A stretch of 64,000 bases of DNA from Pigmentiphaga sp. NML030171 (lineage in GTDB: Bacteria; Pseudomonadota; Gammaproteobacteria; Burkholderiales; Burkholderiaceae_B), in contig NZ_NINX01000021.1 of NCBI RefSeq assembly GCF_002188635.1, forward strand, positions 124,001 to 188,000. Reading direction: 5' to 3'. The position numbers and the translations under genes were made by a program. How positions within the stretch are numbered: the stretch's first letter is position 1; the number at the start of each line of letters is the position of its first letter. Below, piece after piece: positions 55,001-60,612 of this stretch. Under the pieces are notes generated by a model. That model saw only the letters and a program-made list of their open reading frames with translations. It searched no databases and was not told the DNA's origin.

Positions 55001-56287
55001 GTGCGGCTGGAGAACGGCGGCAACGACGTGCGCGCGCTGGCGGGCAGCGCGGCCGGCAGCCTGGCCTATCGCGGCACCGGCGACCTGGCCGTGACGACCG
55101 TGACGGCCGCCGGGCTGGATGGGGCGGGCGCGCCGCAGACGGTCTCCGCCTCGGGCGTGACGGCCGGCGATGCGTTCGTGCGGGCCACCTCGGGCAATCT
55201 GTCCATCGCCGCCGCCTCGGCCGCGGCCGGGGCGATGGTGCTCCAGGCGGACGCCGGCAACGTGACGCTGGGGCAGTCCGTGCAGGCCGCCACGGTCGCG
55301 CTGCTTGCCGGCGGCGACATCGGCCAGAATGCGTCGGGCTCGATCATCGCCGACGAACTGGCGGCCCGCAGCACGGACGGCAGCGTCGTCCTGGACCAGG
55401 CATCGAACCGCGTCGGCACGGTGGCGGGCGGGGCGCGTGGCGGGTTCGCCTACACCGACGCGGATGCCCTGCGCATAGGCGAAGTCACGCTGCCGACACT
55501 GGGCGCGGGGGAAGGCGTGGTGGCCGGCTCGGAACGAGGCATTTCCGCCGCCACCACGGTCGTGCGGACCCAGTCCGGCGACCTGACGCTGGATGCCGGC
55601 GTGACCGGCGGCACCGCCGACCTGGTGGCGGCGGCGCGCTTCCAGAATCCGGACGGCGCGCGCATCGATACTTCCGGGCGCTGGCGGGTATGGGCCGACA
55701 CCTGGGAGGGCGAGACGCGCGGCGGCATGGCCGGCTCGGGCACGCTGCCCAACCTGTACGGCCGCGCCTATGGCGCATCCATCGCCGACGCGGACAACCA
55801 CTTCATCTACCGGCAACAACCGACGGTGACCGTGACGCTGGACAGCGCCTCGCGGCCGGCCGGCATCGGCAATCCCGCCCTGGGCTACACACTGGAGGGC
55901 CTGATTCTGGGCGATACCGGAGCGGGCATCAGCGGCACGGCCGGCTCGGCCGCCACCGCGTCGAGCCCGGCCGGCACCTATGCCGTGACCGCGGTCACAC
56001 CCTTCGTCTCGGCCGAGGGATATCTGATCAACGTCGTGCCGGGCGTGCTGACCGTGAACAGCTACACCCTGCCCAGCGTGGACCTTCAGCGCGAGATACC
56101 GACCACCTATCTGTACGACCGGAACCTGGCCCCCGTGGCCATGTGCTTCGCCACCGGGCCGATCGCCGGCGACCGGGTCGAGCAGGCGGGCGACGTGCTG
56201 GCCCGGGAATGGTCCCGGGTGCGGACACGGCCGAACCTGAGCAACTGCGTGTCCACCGATCGCCGCAACGCCTGCTCGGATTTTTAG
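49100..56287 (+). CDS. Large TpsA exoprotein with TPS domain, six 128-residue repeats, MBG-like domain and C-terminal cysteines
   Basis: The 2395-residue protein has a signal peptide ending near SAGAQMPTG. The TPS secretion domain (about 45-280) carries the signature RIFLINPAGVLFGQGSKVE. A long beta-helical region rich in Gly, Ala, Asp and Thr follows. Six repeats of about 128 residues occupy about 1415-2180, starting with segments like VALLAGGDITQ. An MBG-type Ig-like domain lies at about 2233-2320. The tail has three cysteines (2349, 2383, 2392); the last two are nine residues apart and close to the C-terminus. H. influenzae HMW1 is held at the surface by a similar C-terminal disulfide, so cell anchoring is possible. 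AGGAG precedes the start. No toxin domain of the CdiA type is seen, which favours an adhesin role. Confidence 0.92.
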   Translation: MSAAIRSPRKVRGPVSAVPQERWSPRPLALALALVGTSAGAQMPTGFNPVQGSVLAPVTSGNVMSIQQQSDRAIIEWSTFSIGAGNAVRFLQPGASSIALNRVLGGDLSRISGDLSANGRIFLINPAGVLFGQGSKVETGGLVASTLNISNADFMAGRFRFERDDANTASVTNLGTLTAPGSTIALMAATVVNGGEGKIVADGGTVGLVSARQVTLDFQGDGLTTFRFAPDAGASMAAVTNESGAVLQANGGRVAVLADSAQVAQRVVNQQGTIRAQSLTARNGEIILGASGQADVAVGGTLDVSGTAGASGGTLRIEAGGIRTGSARLDASGDGGGGHIELAGRRAVTMDEGSRLHADALAAGNGGTVDIGAPGLHAAGIMTANAAGDGAGGVVKTSGSVVEVGAAHVSAAGAGSGANGKWTISSQGDVTVGTAPAARPATEVSVAGDDSRVSGGAVGEALGNRTDVTVAATGFALDGGRGQSGNVVFESDASVVKTQGGTSTLRVDAMRNIDMWNGARIESQAGALNVEFNADSSGKAAMRRPEGASDFVEESGGSIDVEGATIATRGGDLRLFGQGDAANGKATGGTSFVNGRAQTRRAGIFVGWSDVSLCADDACSAGGSLAAAGAGITTVDATSGRGVEGGEGVTLSGTGVAAGGDITITGHGGVAAAGVRIDGRREGGTQHQLNAAGDITIVGTAANATLADNLPVEVPEAGVAIRNTTLAAGGDVTIDGKGSNLDALTQSPDIFGVLGYDTIEAVDGVHMLDTRVLAGPRRDILITGAAGGDGLLIQSDGASGATFTTIAARGVRIEKSVEALEAPGGTAPDIATDGGRIRIAGRDSDVWLAGEPTKVGATLQVDAGSADGRGGSIEVTGRNVGVLGATALLADGAGGGGDVTVRAEAVAAVDDFARVQANSTGAEGDGGKVLLTGQDGLRVHGSLQARGTGAGHGGRIETSGGGVDASGVRVNAGTVTGAAGNWIVDPYDVRIVHGTGPGAPLADPFEAVADTTIQDSSINTALDAGTSVRIGTGAGSGTGGDITIASGVDIRRTTGAAPLAFALDAYRGIRGDSFSIVSEAGALDLAFNSNASGTLSGDQSIAFQNATLTTNGGSVSLYGQSDPVAGSASSNRGPAIRLVDSVIDTRVGQSDAGAGGNVLLRGAGDGVASVDIEGGRIDAASGSVTVRGVSSSYGEGVQMTSGSSDDTIITTTSGNIAIVGIGGGDSSTGAEGVRMEGAHVQSASGDVDVRGLARGAGTTASGVILEDSSLVAQAGRARVAGQSEGSGAGIDLQGGSSSLSSHAIDGQQGVVLRADNDGSADAIALAASVRSGASINLRPGGVDAAGNATDHTATRISVGGAGGNGFSLSDADMGNLDAPNVIVGSNTHAADISVDGPVATAGNLTLQNEGGGAIALGDNVTAGTLALLAGGNVTQSPTAAIAANALAARSATGDVVLTNAGNAVATVSGGAAGDFRYVDADGITVGNVSALGMDAATNGVQTRALDGISADRAIVQARAGNITANAAITAPTAITLQADAGAIQLNRTLDSGSVGLLAAGAIGQQAGAAITAGTLVARSTGASVTLTDAGNRVGILAGSAATDFRYANADGLTLGNAAVVGHDTAGNVQAVAASGISADTTQIAARKGDLDVAAAVSAVDLLSLQADTGAIGVGAAVQGRTVALLAGGDITQAAAGAIAGDALLARSTAGDVQLAAGSNDVRTLAASAAGDLRYRGSGDLAVATVTAGALDASGTPQTVAASGLTATDAIVQATTGNLSVQAASNAANGLTLQSDAGSVQVGQSLQARTVALLARGDIGQQAGAGITADTLAARSTAGSVTLTAPGNDAGVFAGSAATELRYADANALTVGEATVATQDAGGGLSSSTVAGAQAGTVRVAARTGSLTVASGVTATDAASLQADAGAVAVNAAVRARTVALLATGGITESTSGGIAADALLARSTGGDVRLENGGNDVRALAGSAAGSLAYRGTGDLAVTTVTAAGLDGAGAPQTVSASGVTAGDAFVRATSGNLSIAAASAAAGAMVLQADAGNVTLGQSVQAATVALLAGGDIGQNASGSIIADELAARSTDGSVVLDQASNRVGTVAGGARGGFAYTDADALRIGEVTLPTLGAGEGVVAGSERGISAATTVVRTQSGDLTLDAGVTGGTADLVAAARFQNPDGARIDTSGRWRVWADTWEGETRGGMAGSGTLPNLYGRAYGASIADADNHFIYRQQPTVTVTLDSASRPAGIGNPALGYTLEGLILGDTGAGISGTAGSAATASSPAGTYAVTAVTPFVSAEGYLINVVPGVLTVNSYTLPSVDLQREIPTTYLYDRNLAPVAMCFATGPIAGDRVEQAGDVLAREWSRVRTRPNLSNCVSTDRRNACSDF
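53340..55640 (+). repeat. Six tandem ~384-bp coding repeats in tpsA, with dimeric higher order
   Basis: Units begin at about 53371, 53759, 54142, 54527, 54911 and 55294 (V/L-ALLA-x-G-x-I/V-x-Q/E). Their spacing is 383-388 bases, or about 128 residues. Units 2 and 4 resemble each other (QQAG, SVTLT, AGSAAT, RYA). Units 3 and 5 share a different set (DALLARST, NDVR, YRGxGDLAV, VTAxxLD, PQTV). The array thus looks built by duplication of a two-unit, roughly 768-base block. Confidence 0.85.
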
Positions 56288-56299
56288 GGGGAACGGGAC

Positions 56300-58195
56300 C
56301 TAGAGACTGGCCGACCGGGCGCCGCGTCCGGCCGGCGTCCAGCGTCCCAGCAGCGCCCGCAGCTTGGCGGGCGCGACCGGCTTGGTCAACAGCGTGACCG
56401 AGGCTTCCCGTACCCGCTGCAGGATGTCCGGCGTGGTCGTGCCCGAGATCATGATGGCGGTGGCGCGCGGCCGCAGCTCCCGCGCCTGCAGCAGCAGCGC
56501 GAGCCCGTCGTCGCTGTCGCCCAGTTGCAGGTCGCACAGGATCACGTCGTAGCGCCGGCTGGCGTCGCGCAGCTTGCGCAGCGCGTCGCCGGCCGTAAGG
56601 GCCTGGTCCACGCGGCAGTTCCATTGCCGCAGCAGGTGGGCCGTTCCTTCCTGGATGGCCTCGTCGTCGTCGATCAGCAGGCAGTCCAGGTCCAGCGAGG
56701 TCGTGCCGGCGGTCTCGGACGCGGCGGCCATGGGCGCCACGGGCGGTGCGTCGGTGCTGGGCAGCAGCAGCGAGAATGTGCTGCCCCGGCGCAGCGCGGA
56801 TCGCACGCCGATGTCGGTCTGCAGCAGGCGGGCGATGCGGGCGCAGATGGACAGGCCCAGGCCGAAGCCGTTGCGCCGGTCGCGCTGCGGATTGGCGACC
56901 TGGTAGAACTCTTCGAAGATGCGCAATTGCTGGATGGGCGCGATCCCGATGCCGTTGTCGCGCACCTCGATCCGGGTGGCGGCGCCGTCGCGCCGGGCCG
57001 CCACCAGCACCCTGCCGCCTTCGCTGTGGCGCACGGCGTTGCGCACCAGGTTGTCCAGCACGCGCATGACCAGGCCCGCATCGGTCATGACCGCGCGGCC
57101 GCGGTCGCGCCACACCAGCTCCACGCCGGCCTCGCGCGCGACCGCGCCATGCATGGCGTCGAGCTGGTCGAACAGGTCGCGCACGCGCACCGGGGCATAG
57201 GACGGCGACAGCACGTTGGCGTCGAGCCGCGAGATGTCCAGCAACGCGTCCAGCAGCGCGCTCATGACCTGGGTGCCTTCCTGCAGGCGCTGCATGGCGG
57301 GCAACTGCGCGGGGCTGGCGGTGGGCAGCAGGCCGTCGATGAACAGTCCCATCGCATGCACCGGCTGGCGCAGGTCGTGGCTGGCCGTGGCCAGGAAGCG
57401 CGTGCGCGAACGCGTGGCCTGTTCAGCCTGCGACAGCCGCGCGAGCGCCTCCTGGGTGGCGGCCTGGATGCGCTCTTCCTGGGACGAGTAGGCGTCCTGC
57501 AGGCGTTGCGCCATGTGGTCGACGTCGCTGGCCAGGGCGGCGATCTCGTTGCGGCCGCACGGACCGCAGCGGGCGTCCAGCTTCCCTTCCTGCAAGGACG
57601 AGACAGTGGCGGAGATCCGTTTGAGCGGCCGGACGACGGCGCGTGCCATGTGGCGGGCCGACAGCCAGGCCAGCAATAGGGCCGTGCCGCCTATCAGGCC
57701 GCCGGCCAGCATCGAGGCGGCGCGCGCGCTCCGGTGCTGGGCATCGTCCAGGAACACGCGCACCGTGCCGATGTCCAGCGCCGGTCCGCCGGGGCGGGGG
57801 TAGTCGGTCAGGCCGCGCGTGGCGCGCAGGCGCACCGGTTCGGCGAAAGGGCGGGCGTGCTTGAGCTTGCCCGACTCCGGCCCCGCCGCGATGGCGATGC
57901 CCGCGCCGTTGCCGATCTCCACGCGCGACGCGATCCCCTTGGCCACCATGTTCTCGGCCAGGTCGCGCAGCGTTTCCACGTCGCCCGCATACAGGCTCAG
58001 GTCGCTGGCCACGGCAAGCTGCCGGGCGATCGCCGCGCCGTTGGCGCGGAAGGCCTGCTCCAGCGCGTCCAGCCGTTCGTGGGTGAACCACAGGGTCAGC
58101 GCCACGGCGGCGGTGGCGCACGGCAGCACCCCGAGGCGTATGAGGTCCCGTTGCAGACTGTCCGATCGAAGCGCGGCGGGGAGCATGAGAGCCAT
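56300..58195 (-). CDS. Hybrid sensor histidine kinase with C-terminal receiver
   Basis: The 631-residue inner-membrane protein has two membrane helices (about residues 18-36 and 160-180) flanking a periplasmic sensor of roughly 120 residues, then a HAMP domain. The kinase core has phospho-acceptor His273 in ATASHDLRQPVHAMGLF, an N box NLVRNAVRHSEGG, G boxes VRDNGIGIAP and GFGLGLSI, and a receiver domain with Asp555 in ILCDLQLGDSDDG. The output is not DNA binding, so a separate regulator or phosphotransfer protein should exist; none is adjacent. It follows the binding-protein gene after 14 bases and converges on tpsA with only 12 bases between. Confidence 0.92.
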   Translation of the reverse strand: MALMLPAALRSDSLQRDLIRLGVLPCATAAVALTLWFTHERLDALEQAFRANGAAIARQLAVASDLSLYAGDVETLRDLAENMVAKGIASRVEIGNGAGIAIAAGPESGKLKHARPFAEPVRLRATRGLTDYPRPGGPALDIGTVRVFLDDAQHRSARAASMLAGGLIGGTALLLAWLSARHMARAVVRPLKRISATVSSLQEGKLDARCGPCGRNEIAALASDVDHMAQRLQDAYSSQEERIQAATQEALARLSQAEQATRSRTRFLATASHDLRQPVHAMGLFIDGLLPTASPAQLPAMQRLQEGTQVMSALLDALLDISRLDANVLSPSYAPVRVRDLFDQLDAMHGAVAREAGVELVWRDRGRAVMTDAGLVMRVLDNLVRNAVRHSEGGRVLVAARRDGAATRIEVRDNGIGIAPIQQLRIFEEFYQVANPQRDRRNGFGLGLSICARIARLLQTDIGVRSALRRGSTFSLLLPSTDAPPVAPMAAASETAGTTSLDLDCLLIDDDEAIQEGTAHLLRQWNCRVDQALTAGDALRKLRDASRRYDVILCDLQLGDSDDGLALLLQARELRPRATAIMISGTTTPDILQRVREASVTLLTKPVAPAKLRALLGRWTPAGRGARSASL

Positions 58196-58209
58196 GGAGC
58201 GGAACAGGC

Positions 58210-59331
58210 CTAGTCCCGGCGCGCCACGGCCGCGGTCAGGGCCTCGTCCGGCGGCAAGGCCAGGCCCAGCCGCTTGGCCACGTGGGGATTGGTGCGTACC
58301 GTCAACCGCCGCGGCGCCTCGACCACCGGCGGACCGGGAGGCGCCTGTCTGAGGCGCACGGCCAGGGCATGGGCCTGCTCGGCCAGCTGCGCGTTGCCGG
58401 GGACCAGCGCCGCCACGGCGCCGGCCCGCACCATGGCCTCGCTGGTGGCGAAAACGGGCAGGTTGGCCGTGGCCGCCGATTGCAGCAGCGCCAGGGCCGC
58501 GGCGGACGTCGATCCCACCGGGTCGGGCAGCACGAGCAGGGCGTCGCTGGCGGGAACGACGACCTGCAAGGCCCCGGTCAGCGCATTGGCGTCGGGGGCG
58601 TCGGCCGCGGCGATGGCCCAGGGCCGGCCGCCGCGCGAGGGATGCTGGGCGGGCCAGGCCAGGGCGGCGCTGGCCAGCTCGCGCATCAGCGGTTCGGCCT
58701 GGGGCGCGGTCACCACGCCCACGCGGCGCTTGCCGGGCAGCACGGCGTCTATCAGGCTGAGCTGCTCGGCCGCGGCCGGGTCGCGCAGCAGCACGGCGAT
58801 GGCGCGTTCGGGGCGGCGCAGCGCCGGCAGGGCGCGCAGTTCCTCGTAGTCCAGGCGGCCCAGCAAGGCCGGCAGGACGGGTTCGCTGCCGGCGCGCTGG
58901 ACCACGGCCCGGGCAGCTCGCGGGCCCACGGCGACCAGCACGCCCGGGTCGCTGCCCTCGGCGCGCGCCGGGGGCGGGGGGGAGGCCGATGACGCCGTAT
59001 CGGGCAGCATGGAGCCGCGCGCGCTGCGCGTGCGCACGCCGGCCAGGACGGAATCGCCGTCGTCCGGACCGGCCCGCGGCGCGGCCGCCTGTGGCGCGCC
59101 GAGCTGGCGCAGCGAGTCCAGCGGCAGGATGTCGACCTTGCCCTGGGTCAGCCGGTGCGAGGCGGCGTTGACGCTGCGCAACTGCGCGGCGAATTCGCCG
59201 TACTGCTGCGCCGTATCGTCCAGGATGAGCGTCATGTCGGCCGCCCAGCACGCGGCCAATGGCGCGGCCAGCCATAGGATGGCCAACCGGCGCAGGAGCG
59301 GCAACAGAGGCGGCGCGGATGTTCGGAGCAC
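58210..59331 (-). CDS. Periplasmic ABC-type substrate-binding lipoprotein paired with sensor kinase
   Basis: The roughly 373-residue protein has an N-terminal hydrophobic segment ending in the lipobox-like PLAAC, then a type I periplasmic-binding-protein fold of the ABC substrate-binding family. Segments include VLVAVGPRAARAVVQRAG, ERAIAVLLRDPAAAEQLSLIDAVLPGKRRVGVV and LLVLPDPVGSTSAAALALLQSAATANLPVFATSEAMVRAGAVAALV. There is no ABC permease nearby. Pairing with a histidine kinase suggests it presents a ligand to the kinase sensor domain. The GTG at 59331 is preferred because it yields a normal signal peptide; the frame is open to 59448. Confidence 0.75.
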   Translation of the reverse strand: MLRTSAPPLLPLLRRLAILWLAAPLAACWAADMTLILDDTAQQYGEFAAQLRSVNAASHRLTQGKVDILPLDSLRQLGAPQAAAPRAGPDDGDSVLAGVRTRSARGSMLPDTASSASPPPPARAEGSDPGVLVAVGPRAARAVVQRAGSEPVLPALLGRLDYEELRALPALRRPERAIAVLLRDPAAAEQLSLIDAVLPGKRRVGVVTAPQAEPLMRELASAALAWPAQHPSRGGRPWAIAAADAPDANALTGALQVVVPASDALLVLPDPVGSTSAAALALLQSAATANLPVFATSEAMVRAGAVAALVPGNAQLAEQAHALAVRLRQAPPGPPVVEAPRRLTVRTNPHVAKRLGLALPPDEALTAAVARRD

Positions 59332-59547
59332 GTTGCGAAGATTCGAAGATTCGTGAAAGCGGTATCCGCAATCTACGTAAGCCCGGCGCGCGCGGCGATA
59401 GGGCAGAGGGTCTATGCCGCCGGCAGGCCGGCCGCCGGGGGACGCCACGTCCGTAGGCGATGGAATAGGCCGCTTGGCATATCGATCCGGATCGGGGATT
59501 TGCGCACACTATGGCATCCGCCTGCCCATCTTCCTGGAGTGCGCGCC

Positions 59548-60159
59548 ATGAAAACCTCCGTCCGGCCCCGCGCTTTTCCCCCGGGCTTTTTCGCCGCCGC
59601 GGCCCTGGCCTGCGCGGCCGCCTTTGCGATCCCGCACCCGGCACATGCCCAGTCCGGCAACTTCGGCACCGAGACCCCCTCGGTCAACCAGATCATCGAC
59701 CAGCTCAAGGCCGGCGGCGGCGACGATGCCACCGCCGGCGTGCGCACGCGCGCGCTGCGTCCCGGCGCTTCGTCCCAGGCCACCGCGATGCCCGAAACCG
59801 CGCCCGCCCCCGCCGCGCCGGCCGCCATTTCCATGCAGATCCAGTTCGCGTTCGGCTCGGACCAGATCGCCGAAAGCTCGCGCCGGTCCATTGACAACCT
59901 GGCCGCCGCCCTGGCCTCCGATGAGCTGAAGGGCCGCACGTTCACGGTGGCGGGCCATACCGACGGGGTGGGGTCGGCCGACTACAACATGCGCCTGTCG
60001 CAGCGCCGTGCCGCTTCGGTCAAGACCTACCTGGTCGGCCATGGCGTCGACGCCGCGCGGCTGCGCACGGTGGGCAAGGGCCAGACCGAACTGCTGAATC
60101 CGGCCGATCCGCGTGCCGCCGAGAACCGGCGCGTGGAAATCATCGCCACCGGCTCGTAG
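59548..60159 (+). CDS. OmpA-family peptidoglycan-binding protein
   Basis: The 203-residue protein has a signal peptide ending HPAHAQSGN, an unstructured Pro/Ala-rich linker (about residues 60-95), and a C-terminal OmpA-like domain. That domain carries IQFAFGSDQIAESSRRSIDNLAAAL, VAGHTDGVGSADYNMRLSQRRAASVKTYLV and NRRVEI; the Asp and Arg that bind diaminopimelate are in these motifs. It lacks a lipobox and a beta-barrel, so it is a soluble periplasmic or secreted peptidoglycan binder. It is divergent from the kinase/binding-protein pair and followed 38 bases later by the PAAR-like gene, probably one operon. Confidence 0.88.
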   Translation: MKTSVRPRAFPPGFFAAAALACAAAFAIPHPAHAQSGNFGTETPSVNQIIDQLKAGGGDDATAGVRTRALRPGASSQATAMPETAPAPAAPAAISMQIQFAFGSDQIAESSRRSIDNLAAALASDELKGRTFTVAGHTDGVGSADYNMRLSQRRAASVKTYLVGHGVDAARLRTVGKGQTELLNPADPRAAENRRVEIIATGS

Positions 60160-60197
60160 CCGCGCGCCGGTTTCCGGCGCGCTGCGGGAGGACCGCC

Positions 60198-60587
60198 ATG
60201 GCCATGCACGTCGTCAATGGGGCGCTGCTGCAATGCAGCTTCGGTCTGGCGCCCTCGTCCCTGGTGGTGCTGCCCGTCAATCGGATGATGTCCTCGAACC
60301 AGCCGGCGGCCAACATCATGGACCACAAGCCCATGGTCAACATCATGCCCTTCGGCATGTGCGCCAGCCTTGGCAATCCTACGGTCGCCTCGGCGACCTC
60401 CGCCGCCCTGGGCGTGCTCACCCCCATGCCCTGCGTGCCCGCGACCAGTTCGCCCTGGACACCCGGTTCGCCCACCGTCATGCTGGCCAACCAGCCGGTC
60501 CTGAACAACACGTCGACCTGCATGTGCAACTGGGGCGGGGTGATCACCATCACCATGCCGGGACAGGTGACCGAACTGGTGCCCTGA
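60198..60587 (+). CDS. DUF4280 PAAR-like protein
   Basis: The 129-residue protein matches the DUF4280 pattern: GALLQCSFGLAPSSL, the central NIMPFGMCASLGNPTVASAT, PMPCVP and the C-terminal STCMCNWGGVITI. DUF4280 proteins resemble PAAR spike tips and are often encoded beside type VI secretion or other contractile-injection effectors. Cysteines at CSF, MCA, PCV and CMC could bind metal. It follows the OmpA-family gene and converges on the 737-residue orphan. No VgrG or other secretion genes are in the window; they could lie to the right. Confidence 0.85.
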   Translation: MAMHVVNGALLQCSFGLAPSSLVVLPVNRMMSSNQPAANIMDHKPMVNIMPFGMCASLGNPTVASATSAALGVLTPMPCVPATSSPWTPGSPTVMLANQPVLNNTSTCMCNWGGVITITMPGQVTELVP

Positions 60588-60612
60588 CCAGGGCGGGCCG
60601 AACTGGCCGCCG

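Noticed and set aside
49100-56287. CdiA-type contact-dependent inhibition toxin
   Set aside because: No pretoxin VENN-type motif, no C-terminal toxin domain and no small immunity gene after tpsA; the C-terminus is an MBG-like domain with cysteines.
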